From the NCBI GenBank assembly GCA_949751835.1, contig CATKHK010000050.1, positions 1 to 64,000 on the forward strand: DNA of 64,000 nt, given 5' to 3'. The notes beneath the pieces are model-generated. The model was not told where the DNA came from and ran no database searches. It worked only from the letters and a program-made list of their open reading frames with translations. Below, one piece after another: positions 36,445 to 47,146 of the stretch. The stretch's first letter is position 1. Every line of letters starts with the position of its first letter. This stretch comes from Blepharisma japonicum. Taxonomy: Eukaryota > Ciliophora > Heterotrichea > Heterotrichida > Blepharismidae. A program made the position numbers and the translations under genes.

Positions 36445-37440
36445 ATGAAGCCAATCACAAGAAATGACCCACAACACAGCTTATCGGCCCCTAAAAGATT
36501 CAGCACTCGCGAAAAACCTATCTTCGACTTCAAAAACGTCAAAATTTCCCCTGGTGCATCTCCATCTACCTTTATAGTAGAAAATATCCCTATAGACCAT
36601 AGTTCTCATAAGCAGCAAAACAATGTTTTTTTCAATTCCGCAATTCCTATACCTGAGCTAAAAATCCTTGGCGATATTGATGCTATTGATGAAGTATCTG
36701 AAGAAGAGCATGACACCCTTTCAAGCTGGGAAATCAATCGTAAGCGATTTGATCAATGGATGTCTAAAAGCTGCTCAGGAGTTCCCAATGATCCTGTCAA
36801 ATTCCACGAAGAGCTGAAAAAGCTGAAATCACACAAAATTGTTGACCCAATGCCCCTACAGCTGACTCCTCCACCACCAGGGTTTGAAAAAGTGATAAAA
36901 ATTGACAAGCCAAAAGTAGAAGAAGCGAAAAGTCCAGCAAAAATGGTGAGTGAACCTGAAAAAAGCTATTTAAAAGTGGAAGAGTCGAAAAAAAAATTCA
37001 CGTGGGCTGATTTGTCAAGTGATTCTGATTTTACACCAACTCCTGTATCTATATTAAAAGAACATGAAAAAGAGCCTGCGAAGGGTATACAAATTGAGCA
37101 GGAGCCTATAATCTTGAAAAGTCCACCTCAGAAAGGCAGTTTAGTTAAGAGAGAAAAAAGAGGAAAATTTAATGAAGAGCAAGTCATAGAGAAAAAATTT
37201 ACAGGAAAATTGAAATTTTATCAGCTGAAGAAAAGATTTGGATTTATTACTCTTGATTTAGACCAAGCTGATATATTTTTATGTGAAGATGATTTACTAC
37301 TGTCTGGAATCAACCATAAAAAGTTCAAGGAAAGTGTGATCAATAAGCAGCCTATGAGTTTCAGATTTCATATAAAAAAATACATAGAAAATGGGAAGGA
37401 AAAGCGCAAGGCAATCGATATTGAAATAGTTGATTGGTAA
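36445..37440 (+). CDS. Cold-shock-domain protein
   Basis: 331 aa, no TGA codons. The N-terminal two thirds are low in structure, rich in Lys, Glu, Pro and Ser. Residues about 250-331 resemble a cold-shock domain (GKLKFYQLKKRFGFITLD, an RNP-1-like R-F-G-F-I, then D-I-F-L), a single-stranded nucleic acid binding fold. One short motif (KKFTWADLSSDSD) could be a docking peptide. Probably an mRNA-binding protein. It shares a 52-bp divergent promoter with the SET-like gene. Confidence 0.75.
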   Translation: MKPITRNDPQHSLSAPKRFSTREKPIFDFKNVKISPGASPSTFIVENIPIDHSSHKQQNNVFFNSAIPIPELKILGDIDAIDEVSEEEHDTLSSWEINRKRFDQWMSKSCSGVPNDPVKFHEELKKLKSHKIVDPMPLQLTPPPPGFEKVIKIDKPKVEEAKSPAKMVSEPEKSYLKVEESKKKFTWADLSSDSDFTPTPVSILKEHEKEPAKGIQIEQEPIILKSPPQKGSLVKREKRGKFNEEQVIEKKFTGKLKFYQLKKRFGFITLDLDQADIFLCEDDLLLSGINHKKFKESVINKQPMSFRFHIKKYIENGKEKRKAIDIEIVDW

Positions 37441-37923
37441 CAATAAGCTAATACAAACACTTTTAATTTATGTACTTTTTTAATGCTTCAATTCTTTTTG
37501 TTTTTTATATAAAATTGATTTTTGATAATCTAGAAAATGGAGCAACTATTTATAATAAGAATTGTTCAAATTATTATATATAAAGGATTTCTTACTTATT
37601 ATAATCCCAAATTCAACCATTAATTGTGATATTTCATATTAGTATAAATTAAAAGGCTTTAAATAATTTAAAAATATTTGAATTTATGGTCCGACTTTAC
37701 TATAAGAGTATATGTCTATTCAAAAAATTAATATATTCTCATTTAGATTTTTTTATTTTTAAAGTGGAATCAAATTGAAAACAGTTTTAAATAAATTAAA
37801 AGTGATTTTATGGATTCGTCAAGTATCTCTTATTTTTTATAAGGATAAGTTTAAAAATAATACAGGTAGTATTTAAAAATAATAAAAATCATTATTTATA
37901 AGAGTCTTTAGGTATATATATAA
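37441..37923. other. AT-rich intergenic region
   Basis: About 480 bp, very AT-rich with runs of A and T; no frame, repeat or RNA gene that I can support. Confidence 0.35.
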
Positions 37924-39537
37924 ATGTCAGGAGTGAAAATCATTTTACTTATGATCTTTTGCTATACTGGGGTTAATGGTGGCTACTTGTACCCTGAACA
38001 AATTCACATTTCTTGAACAGAAAATTCCAATGAAATGAGAATTACTTGAGTTACTTATTTAGAAAGCCAACCAATAGCAGCATATTCCCCAATTGTAAAT
38101 AAAGGCTCATCAGAAGATTGAAATTTTGTAGTAGGAGAAACTAAGCCATTTCTTGAAAGTAATATAGATGATACAATAAAACTACCCTATTTTGGCATAT
38201 TCGGTATCGTCCCTGTGATTATTTACTTCTTTTTATGATTTCATTATAATTTAGCAATGCTTTTTTGAACGTTTATTATTTCAGCAATTTATACTCATTT
38301 AATTCCCTCAGAAAATAAAATCGCGGAAGAGTTTATTTATATTTTTAACGAAGGATTATACGGGATAGACTTTTATGGGATATTAAATATTGTCATAGAT
38401 GCCACAATTTCTGGAGAATTGAATTTTGGCTTAGGAGAGAGATACCAATATGTCCATACAGCTGTGCTTTATGATTTATCCCCTGACTGCTGATATGAAT
38501 ATAAAGTAGGTAATTTTGGGTTTTGAAGCAAAAAATATGTATTTTATGGCAGAACCCCTATTTATGAAAATGAGTTTGAAGATGTCGATGACCCATATTC
38601 TATGATTATATTTGGAGATTTAGGGACTGGCCCAATTGCTCAGCCTACAAAAGAGCTTCTAGAGAAAGAAGCCTTAGAGAGAAACTCCTTGGGGATTTTT
38701 CACTTAGGAGATATTGCTTATAATTTAGATAAAAAGAATGGGAAAATTGGAGATGAATATTTAAATATGATCGAACCAATAGCAGCATCATTGCCTTATA
38801 TGACAGTTCCTGGAAATCATGAAAAATTTTATAATTATACTCAATATAAATCCAGATTTTATATGCCAATCAATAGCAAAAATCAGGGAACTGGGTATTT
38901 CTATTCTTTAAATTTAGGTCCAATTCATTTTATTTTTCACAACACTAATCTTTATTTTGATGAAAGCACTAAAATTGAAGCTGACATCCAGTTAAAATGG
39001 CTTGTAAATGATTTACATAAGGCAAATAAAAATAGAAAGAAAAGACCTTGAATAATTGTATTATCCCACCATCCTCTTTATTGCTCTCAGAATTGATTTG
39101 AAGAAGGCAGTCAAGAAGATTGCGGAAGTGAGCCTGCTGTCTTAAAACCAATTCTTGAGGATTTATTTTATAGTAACAGTGTAGATTTATTGATTCAAGC
39201 CCATGTTCACAACTATGAGAGAGATGCTGCAATTTATAAAAATAAAACAATTCCTAGCGAATTTGATAATCATCATTGGCACGTTAATCCGAAAGCTCCA
39301 ATTTATATTGTGAGTGGGAATGGTGGGAATCATTATGGAAGAAATGACCCGAAATCTGCAACTCCACAACCATGGTCAAGATTTTTAAGTGATGATTATG
39401 GGTTTGGAAGATTAAAGGCAATCAATAATACTCATTTGTATTGGGAACAGATTAGCGCTGTGACAAATAAAGAAATTGATTACGTTTGGATTGTTAAAAA
39501 GCATACTAGATATGATCCAAGCTTGTTGGAGTATTAA
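37924..39537 (+). CDS. Purple acid phosphatase with an 89-codon insertion
   Basis: 537 codons read through when TGA is Trp. Signal peptide (VKIILLMIFCYTGVNG), a fibronectin-like N-terminal domain, then a metallophosphatase domain with the five metal motifs: F-G-D-L-G, H-L-G-D-I-A-Y, P-G-N-H-E, L-S-H-H-P, Q-A-H-V-H-N-Y-E-R. Homologous to the tandem pair at 49742 and 51429. Nine Trp codons are TGA, two of them inside the inserted segment at 38165-38431, which adds 89 hydrophobic residues between E-S-N-I and G-E-R-Y-Q-Y. Without it the protein would be 448 aa, as its paralogues. Probably secreted or lysosomal. Confidence 0.85.
38165..38431. mobile_element. 267-bp TA-flanked in-frame insertion (IES-like)
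   Basis: TA at 38165-38166 and TA at 38432-38433 bound the segment. Joining at TA gives E-S-N-I-G-E-R-Y-Q-Y, aligned with E-S-K-I-G-Y-K-Y-Q-Y of the paralogue at 51429. It is 267 bp (89 codons), free of TAA/TAG in the host frame, with two TGA (Trp), and encodes two likely membrane segments (FGIFGIVPVIIYFFLW, LAMLFWTFIISAIY). Terminal inverted repeats are not evident. It could be a retained internal eliminated sequence or a captured coding segment. Confidence 0.65.
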
Positions 39538-39867
39538 GTTTAGATAAGATTATTTTATCTATTTAGCTTTTTTGAAATTAATAATAATTTTAATAAAAAA
39601 CAATTAACTATAAATTATACTAGAAAATATTTATTGTCGTTATTAAATAAAACAGAAACTCTCTTATTAAAATATTTTAAAACTAGGATAGAATTAAATG
39701 AAAATAAAAAATTATTTTCAAATATTTTAGACTGAAAATCATTAAATTTAAAAAAAATGAAAAAAATAAATTTGATAGAATATTTATTTTTCTCTATGGG
39801 AAAGAGTAATATTTTTTCATTTTACAAAGCAGTCAAAGCTAATTTTCTTGGGGGCTTTAAAATATAA
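39538..39867. other. AT-rich intergenic region
   Basis: About 330 bp between the phosphatase stop and the HMG-box start; AT-rich, nothing recognised. Confidence 0.35.
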
Positions 39868-40299
39868 ATGAAATCTCTTGTTAAAAGGCCTCTTCCAGCA
39901 CATACACGATATATCCAGTTTAGAAGTGAAGAATTTAAAGGCTTATATAAGCTGACTCCATCAGAGATCGTTGAGCTTATGCTTGATGAATGAAGAAATT
40001 TATCAGAAGATGAAAAATCACCTTATCTGGATGCAGCAAAAGAAGAACGTGACGATTTTAATAAAAATTGAAGGGAAGTCGAAGCAGTTGGTGTTGACAG
40101 CTTTATGAAAACTATTAAAGAAAAACGACAGGAAAATGAAATAGATTCTGAATTTCAAGAAGACCCTATTCTTGCAATTATTAATCATAAGAGAAATTGG
40201 AAGAAAACTTGGGGTAAGAAAAGAATACTGGAAAATAAAAGGAAAAACGGCAATTTTTGTTATAATGGAAGGAAAAAAATTAAACTGAAATTGAACTAA
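39868..40299 (+). CDS. HMG-box protein
   Basis: 143 aa from ATG 39868 with two TGA=Trp codons at the two conserved tryptophans of the fold. Residues about 8-72 match an HMG box (R-P-L-P-A-H-T-R-Y-I-Q-F start, EIVELMLDEWRNLSEDEKSPY, the terminal Y-L-D-A-A-K-E-E-R). The tail is strongly basic (KKTWGKKRILENKRKNG). A small chromatin or mitochondrial-nucleoid DNA-bending protein is likely. The Trp role of TGA is well supported here, because these are fold-core positions. Confidence 0.85.
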
Positions 40300-40609
40300 T
40301 TTAAATGTTAACCCTTAGAATTTTGAGAAATTTACCTCAATCTCACTGATTCGGGTTAATAAAACAATAGATTCATGATTTTATTTATTGCTTTTGTTGC
40401 AGGATATTTAATTCATAGATAATTTTTGCTGTGAAGTAGTGTTCTTCTTTAAATATCCACTGGTTTATACCTCAGTTAATTTTTTTCATTCTCTACCATA
40501 AATAAGGTCTGTAATTTGGGTCATTATTCTTAACTCTTAACTATTACGCTTATTGAATTTCGAATTAAATATTTTGTTTTTAACTATATAATATAACAAA
40601 CTTCAATTC
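40300..40609. other. AT-rich spacer between convergent genes
   Basis: About 310 bp; it holds the 3' ends of the HMG-box and sorting nexin genes. Nothing else is recognised. Confidence 0.35.
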
Positions 40610-42046
40610 TTACCATTCAAGAACTTGATGCTTTTTCTCTAGTCAGAAATCACTTTCAGTCTTGTATCTTTTTCTTTGGGACTCTATTATACTTATCAAA
40701 GAAGCTTGAAAATGGACTTCTCTTTCTTTACCATACCAAGCAAATTCGTTTTTAATAGTATTTTCAATTGTAACTAAGCGCTCATCCATTTCATTAGTTT
40801 GCATTTTTAGCTCTTCTATTTCTTTTATATATCTTCCTGAAGAATCTTCATCTGCAGCGCTTCTTTCAATTTTTTTCATAATTAAACTTTCAACCTCAGA
40901 GTAATCTTTTAATAAAGATTTATAACTATCTAATGCTGTTTGCATTCCAATAATTTTCATTTGTTCCTCTTTTATTTCTAAGGACAACTGGTTTAATTTT
41001 GCAAAAAAATTTACTTGAAAGCTATGAGACTCTTGCAGAATTTGATTAAACCTTGGATTTTCGTTGAAATTAAAAGATTCAAAAATTTTCTGCGAATTGT
41101 TTTGAGCTTTAATCCACTCTCCAAAAGCAAAATCTAAGTCTTTTATATATGGTTCAATATAATTCAGCTCCCTATCAATATTTATAAGATCCTGACTTAC
41201 TGGTGTAATTTTACTTATAAACAAATTTTCAAATTTTGTCTTAATTTTATCTATCGTATCCTGCAAATTCAAAAAATCAAAATGATAGACATGGCTTGAA
41301 TCTTCCAATCTCTGAGACTCGCTCGAAAAATTTTCATCCTTACATTTTAAAAACAGCTTAAAAGCTTCAGAATTCATTAAAACTGGATGTTTTGACAAAA
41401 TAATCAAATATTTTTTCATATTTTCTCTTCTTTTTTCCAAAAAATTTGAAGTAGTATTTCCGAAAACCTGCTTTTCTGGAAGTGGCGGAATATTGATTCC
41501 TGGATATGTCTTTAAAAGAGTATTCCTGAGCCACTCCAGCTGCCTAAATCTTCGTTTTACTTTGAAAACTTCTCCAAGAAATTGGCTATTGATTGTATAA
41601 ATATAGTAAGATTTCCATCCTATTCATCCTGATTTAATCATTTGTGGGAAATCTACATCAATTATTCACTTTGAGCTTTCAGCTATCAGAGATGCTGCAG
41701 TATCTTCATTTTTAGGATCGCAATGTCGACTGAAATAAAGTTCTGGTAAATCAATTTCATTAGTATTTTTTACCGTATGGATCAAATCGACGTCTTCTCA
41801 TCTTGTGACTTTTAAGGATTCTGAAGGAATTCCAAGCTGACTATTAGGCTCATGGGATTTATTATTTTGTATTGGGAATAATTGTTTTGGAGCCTTGTCG
41901 GATGTAGTTGGGCTTGAGTCTAAATCTGAAGAAGATAGATCAGAATGCTCAATCTCTAAATCAAGAGCTAAAGGCTGGAAGAGTTGTGTTCGGGATCTTT
42001 GCGGGTTTGACTTGTAAGTGGTTATATCTTCTTTTGAATTTAGCAT
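40610..42046 (-). CDS. PX-domain sorting nexin
   Basis: 478 aa, ATG 42046, TAA 40610, several TGA=Trp. The first ~95 residues are polar and disordered. Residues about 118-245 form a PX domain (F-K-V-K-R-R-F-R-Q-L-E-W-L, then a Pro-rich P-G-I-N-I-P-P-L-P-E-K, then R-R-E-N-M-K-K-Y-L), which binds phosphatidylinositol 3-phosphate through the R-R-F motif and a later basic residue. The rest is a long helical region (residues about 260-460) that fits a BAR domain, so it is probably an endosomal SNX4/SNX1-like protein. Confidence 0.88.
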
Positions 42047-42455
42047 TAATTATGATAATTTCAGTGATTCTATAAAACGATTATCAGAAATGCAAGAGAA
42101 GGTGAAAAAATAAATAAAAGAGAATAGATCCACAACAATTTAAAATAAATGATGGAGTTTGGATAAAAGCAAGTTTAGATTTTTATAGTAAAAAGTATTT
42201 AACTTAAAAGCTTTATTGGGTTAAAGAGAAAAAAATCAAATTTAATTAAAAGGAAGGCGTTGGATTCTCTCAATTTAAGACTGATATTAAAGAACAAACA
42301 TTGGCTTATGTTATAATTTAGAATTAATCTAAAATTTAGCGAAAAAGCATTGAAATTTTACATAATCATAATTTAAATTATAGCTGATTAAAAATGCAAG
42401 CATAAAAAGTTTTATTTGCTAGCTGTTTTATTCTTATTTTACAAATAAATTTCAA

Positions 42456-42808
42456 TTAAATTTCTTGCATTCTTCTGAGTGCTTTGAGGATCGATATAGA
42501 TTCAAAACATAATATATTAAAATCAAGCTTCATATCATTGAGCACGGGTCAAAAACGAGCAGCTCCTATTGTAAAATCAAGTATTAGACCAAGGTCATAT
42601 ACATGCAACTTTTTCATAAAAATGCTCAAATTTTAATGTTATTTTTTCTAATACACTGCTTGGAATTTTTGCTCATTTAATCATATTTGGATATTGTAGA
42701 CAAAAATTCTTTTGAATCAATTAATATTGTAGAGAGATGAAAAGGACTATCCAATATTGGCTTTTTCAATCTCAAAAGATTTTCATATGGATTCTTAATT
42801 AGACTCAT
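42456..42808 (-). pseudogene. Small gene with two homopolymer frameshifts
   Basis: ATG 42808 to TAA 42456. It would encode about 116 aa (MSLIKNPYENLLRLKKPIL... to LRRMQEI) if one base were absent from each of two runs: T5 near 42685 and A5 near 42595. Between the breaks, reading TGA as Trp, the protein sequence is continuous and plausible (CLQYPNMIKWAKIPSSVLEK, DLGLILDFTIGAARFWPVL). It could be a dead gene, assembly errors in homopolymers, or a +1 frameshift gene. The family is unknown. Confidence 0.45.
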
Positions 42809-42937
42809 ATTTTCAAATATTTACAAGTTTTCAGGCAGATATCAAAATTTCCCTTTCATATTTTCAAATATCTTAGTCTCACACTTTCCTAAATTGTCTT
42901 TTAAAAACAATAAGATCTAAGTTTATAATAATAAAAA
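42809..42937. other. Spacer
   Basis: Short AT-rich divergent spacer; no element recognised. Bases 42047-42455 on the other side of the broken small gene are likewise AT-rich and empty. Confidence 0.3.
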
Positions 42938-43225
42938 ATGATTCCTAGATGGTTCTTGAGATCAAGATTTTGGTTTGTCTGCGGGTTCATGGACGAATAT
43001 CTGTCAAGAGATGGTATGGCTATCGCTATGGCTAGTTTGGTTATGTTTATTCCTGGATATTTATGGGGTGTCCACATCAATAGAGAAGCAGAAGTCCATA
43101 ATTCGCATCTTAATTATCAAATTGAATTTGGAACCCGCAGAAATAGACTTGCGCACTCACTGATCTTTGAAGAGTTCGAAATGCAGGTAGAAAACTGGCG
43201 CAAGTTCGCAGAAGGTGATGCTTAA
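42938..43225 (+). CDS. Small membrane protein, unknown
   Basis: 95 aa, ATG after an A-rich leader, TAA stop, Trp all TGG. A probable membrane segment (MAIAMASLVMFIPGYLWG, residues about 27-46) is followed by a polar helical tail (REAEVHNSHLNYQIEFG, EEFEMQVENWRKFAEG). The basic, Trp/Arg-rich start (IPRWFLRSRFWFV) might be a mitochondrial targeting region. It could be a mitochondrial complex subunit; I do not recognise it. Confidence 0.6.
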   Translation: MIPRWFLRSRFWFVCGFMDEYLSRDGMAIAMASLVMFIPGYLWGVHINREAEVHNSHLNYQIEFGTRRNRLAHSLIFEEFEMQVENWRKFAEGDA

Positions 43226-43420
43226 GGCTTAATCTTAACTAACCAAATTGGTTTAAAATGGTTCGAGAGTATTATTACTTTTAGCTGAGGATATTTATAT
43301 AAAAGAAATTGAAATGGTTAAAGGAATTATGCATTTTTTCAACAAAATATCTTTGGTTGAATGCTTTGTAAAGAAATTTAATTGGTTTATTTGTATAGAT
43401 AATGAGTAGAAGATTTTTAT

Positions 43421-43969
43421 TTAACTTTGAGGTTCTCGTGATGTCAATCCAATAATTACCATGCCACCTATCAATAAATATTTCAAAATCGGATAATCAG
43501 CCAGCCATATCGTAATTATCCCTACATAAGGTATGTAAAACCAAGTTCTTCCTAAAAGATCTTTTTTCTGTATGAACAACTGCCCAGGTGAGTACAATCC
43601 TCTATCATTAACTTTATTGTTATCGCCTTTTGTCAACATATAATAGTCATCATTTTCTTCATGGAGATTCATAATTCTATGAACTATCGGAATATCACGA
43701 TCCCCCAGCTTGTAAACAACGACATCTCCAGGCTGTAACGGAGGGTAATTCCAATGTTCTAAGAACAAAATATCTCCTCTATAATAAGCTGGCTCCATAG
43801 ACCCACTCAGCACAACTACAATTGGACTCTCGGTATTGAAAGACAGCATAAACCCTTTCCAAGTCATCAAAGCCGTCGCTATAACCAAGCAGAGATTGAC
43901 AAATTGGTGGAAAAATCTTCTTTTGTTCATGATTTTGAATTCATTGAGTGTGTCTACCACTATGTGCAT
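43421..43969 (-). CDS. SEC11: Signal peptidase complex catalytic subunit SEC11
   Basis: 182 aa from ATG 43969 (a second possible start is at Met14, 43930). Endoplasmic reticulum serine protease that removes signal peptides. One N-terminal membrane segment (FVNLCLVIATALMTW), the S-G-S-M-E-P box with the nucleophile Ser57, His97 in V-H-R-I, Asp116 in K-G-D-N-N, and a C-terminal hydrophobic segment. Length and motifs are typical of eukaryotic Sec11, which uses a Ser-His-Asp set rather than the bacterial Ser-Lys. Confidence 0.96.
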   Translation of the reverse strand: MHIVVDTLNEFKIMNKRRFFHQFVNLCLVIATALMTWKGFMLSFNTESPIVVVLSGSMEPAYYRGDILFLEHWNYPPLQPGDVVVYKLGDRDIPIVHRIMNLHEENDDYYMLTKGDNNKVNDRGLYSPGQLFIQKKDLLGRTWFYIPYVGIITIWLADYPILKYLLIGGMVIIGLTSREPQS

Positions 43970-44062
43970 TTTATATACGTGGACAATATATAAATTAAAA
44001 TTAATTCCTGACTTAAATAAAATGGGTTAGTTTTAGCATAAGGAGAATTTTCTTATGAAAAA

Positions 44063-44752
44063 TTAATAAAATATTGCTTTAGCTGCCATCCATAGAGAAC
44101 AAGTAAAAACTGGAATTGTGAAATTGTCGTCTATATAAGGAACTGTGATTAGTTCTGATAAAAGAGCTATAAAGAATGCAAGTAAAAAGTTAATTTCCAC
44201 TCCGGATATAAAGTGATATATCAGTGCAGCTATAGTACCGCATGTAGCTGCTCCAAGTGATCCTGAAACTGATTTTTTTGATGTGATTTTTGGACCGCCT
44301 ACAAGAATTCCAATAATTGAAGCAGCAGGATCACAAATGCTTACGTTAAGAATACTCAAAATTACAATATCTCGTTGGGTTGTGAGGTAAACTATGACCA
44401 TAACTCCAGCTAAGAAAAATAATGCTGCAGGAGGAGAGTCTCATTGTTCATGAGGCCTTAAAAGCCACTCCCAGTGTGAAATAAACCACTCGTTCAGGCG
44501 TGGGAAAACTTTTCTTCTGCAGATATCAAAAATAATAAAGCAGATTGTGGGGATAGTAATAAGTCATCTTGCTTGAGTTTGGTCGACGAAATGATAAATA
44601 GCTATAAATAGCATTCCTGTGGCAAAGTGCTGAAATCTTCTGACAAGATGAAGACTTTCAGCTATGTTTCCTTCTCCATGTCCTATAATTTTGAGAGCTG
44701 CGTGAAATCCTATCACAATAGCACTTGCAACTAAGATTCAGACCCAGATCAT
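44063..44752 (-). CDS. CTP-dependent lipid kinase-like membrane protein (Dgk1/dolichol kinase family)
   Basis: 229 aa, ATG 44752, TAA 44063, with at least three TGA=Trp codons (MIWVW, ARW, EQW). About six membrane segments. The motifs C-D-P-A-A-S-I-I-G, K-K-S-V-S-G-S-L-G and D-D-N-F-T-I-P-V are those of the family that includes yeast Dgk1, dolichol kinase and phytol kinase, which use CTP to phosphorylate lipid alcohols at the ER. The first Gly of the usual G-D-P is Cys here. The substrate cannot be told from the sequence; the short length fits Dgk1 better than dolichol kinase. Confidence 0.82.
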
Positions 44753-45719
44753 AATGGTAATTTATTAAATTAAATAAGTTAGATATAGTCAGAAATTTGT
44801 TTACAATTGAATTATATGCATTATCTTATTCCTTCGTTAGCAATGTCAATTCTTCTAAATAGAACTTTATATTAGCAAGTTCTCTAGAATTTCTACATCT
44901 CATAGAATCCTAGACAATATTCGGATTTATATATAATTGCATAATCTTTTTAAAGATTCAACAAATTCGAAATTTTTATTGAGAACTTCAACAAGAACAA
45001 TTTTTCTCTATATATACCTATTAAAAAATTTAGCATCATTATTAAAGCTGAATTATCTTATTAAGACTTGTGCTTCTTTCTGAATTGATATTTTTTGATT
45101 GCAAAATAGATTCATCTTAACTAAACATACCGTTGGCTATATGCTCCACATCATCTTAAAAATCAAATTTTTTTGAAATGATTATATCTGTATCTTATAT
45201 TTCTAATATCATGATAACACTCATAAACATTTGTGAGTCTGCATATCGGCCAATTTATCTGCAGAAGAAATTTTTTTTATTATAAAATTCTTTATTGATT
45301 TAAATTGCCATCACATATTAACTCATTTTCCTCCATTAAAGTAATTTCTTTGTTGACATTGAGTTCTTTTTAAGATCAAAACCTTGGAATTTTCCTCTTT
45401 GGAAAGTTCAAATCGAAATTTAATTCCTTAATATTTTCAAACTTCACCCTTTTCAAAATAGCTACTTTTTATACTCTCTTATAACCTTTTAATAATATCC
45501 TATGAATCCAGGCTAATATCTAATTTACTTGCAAAAAAGCTCTGAATATTTGTCCACTGAATCTTTTTTAATTATAAATTCAAATTTTCTGGCAATTACT
45601 TGATTAAAAATTTTATCATAAAATTTATAAAATTAAAGGCTCTGACTGTAAAACTAATAAAAATTTCAAAGCCAAATCTGATATCTCTTTTAGATTAATA
45701 ATTTATCATTAGCTTAAAT
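44753..45719. other. AT-rich region, possible decayed coding sequence
   Basis: About 970 bp with no continuous frame. The minus strand has scattered protein-like pieces (for example ELNFDLNFPKRKIPRF near 45380-45430 and RYRYNHFKKIWFLRWCGAY near 45140-45200), broken by TAA/TAG. It may be a dead gene; support is weak. Confidence 0.3.
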
Positions 45720-46118
45720 TTAGATTTGTGTTCTTCTTGCAAGTATTGAACTTTTTTTGAAGTTCAAAACAACAGGAGCTTTATCATGGCTATTTCTTGA
45801 ATTATTCCAAGAATTTTCCGTCACAGGGTCATTATTTTGTGTGTTAGGTACAATTTTTATTAAATTTTTCAAACAGCCACTTTTCGGCTGATGTTTATCA
45901 CTGGCAACTCTGCATGGGCTTGGAGTCTTCATATCCATCAAAACCTTAACTAGCTGAGGATGTTGTGCTTGAAAAGATTTAAAGCTGGTCTGTATATAAG
46001 GATAAATCTCAGGGACGTCAAGAAGATTGTGTGTGTCACAAATTGAGTTTTCAATTTGTATTGTGTAAATTTCTGTGTCATTGTGTCTTGAGTCTTCAAA
46101 AACTGTTTTGCTGTTCAT
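45720..46118 (-). CDS. Hypothetical polar protein
   Basis: 132 aa from ATG 46118 (MNSKTVFEDSRHNDTEIY), TAA 45720. No membrane segment or known domain; rich in Asn, Ser, Thr and Lys. A purine-rich plus-strand stretch upstream (46320-46450) is like those before other genes here, which supports it as a real gene. TGA-free. Confidence 0.5.
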   Translation of the reverse strand: MNSKTVFEDSRHNDTEIYTIQIENSICDTHNLLDVPEIYPYIQTSFKSFQAQHPQLVKVLMDMKTPSPCRVASDKHQPKSGCLKNLIKIVPNTQNNDPVTENSWNNSRNSHDKAPVVLNFKKSSILARRTQI

Positions 46119-47146
46119 GATTTTGTGTAATTTATATCTCAAAGGTAAATGTGGCAATTGATGGTTATGGTATATGTAAAGAATCCCAGTAATGATAATT
46201 TAATCTGAAGATAGATTTTAGCTATCGATTTATTGTTAGTGGCTCTTTTCTATATATTCTTTAAGAGTCAGTAAAAAGAAATCTGGCGCTAAATTGAATT
46301 AAGTTAAAAGTGGCAGAAAAATCTTCTTGAGGAAAGCTTTTGTGAGGAGATGTGAGAGGAGAGGAAATATAGATGGCAAAAGAAAGGCATAATTTTTTCA
46401 AAAAGTGGAGAATGAACTGAAATACGACCAAAATGATGGGGTTGGCAAGTGCTTATTGGGTATGATAATATCAAATATGAATATCAGAAAACAGATCAAA
46501 ATTAAATGAGAATAGTGCTTTGTTGAAAAAATGAGAATCCTCTTGCATATTTTATAAGTATTTTGCAGTTTAATCGAATATTATCGAATATGAGTTTCGC
46601 TTAATTAATTATAAAATTGGATGAAGTCCAGTGCCTCGTTTTTTTATTTTAGTCTAACTGAAAAAGTTCAAAAAAGGCGATCTCTGATTGAAATTTGCAA
46701 GATTCTTAAAGAAACCTCAACATGAGATAGAGATACTGATTTACTGATATAATTGACTCTTGCGGATTACATATTTTAATTTACTTAACTTTTGCTTATA
46801 TATAAATTGCAGGATAAATAAATGCACATAATTAAAATTTGCACAAGTCTTTTAACAATTTTATGTGCTAATCACTCTAAGCTTAAATTTGAAAAAAAAA
46901 ACTCAGCTTAAAATATTTTATATGATGGAAATGCCACTACCATGAAATTCAGTTTACATATAGATTGGTTGTCCTGATTAAAAATGAGAATATATATAAA
47001 TAGCAGTGTTCATATGAATTTTTTACATATAAAAAACGGGTTTGGTCGCCAATCTTATCTTATTTATCAATGATCAATTTTTTTGAAGGAAGCAACAATA
47101 GAGAACTCTAATTCCGTTATTTTTATTATTATAATTAATTAGAATC
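46119..47146. other. Divergent intergenic region
   Basis: About 1 kb between two divergent genes. G/A-rich on the plus strand at 46330-46450, otherwise AT-rich. No gene or RNA is seen. Confidence 0.35.

Noticed and set aside
43260-43275. B-box-like GGTTCGAGAG as a tRNA signal
   Set aside because: No matching A box or cloverleaf in the surrounding 100 bases.
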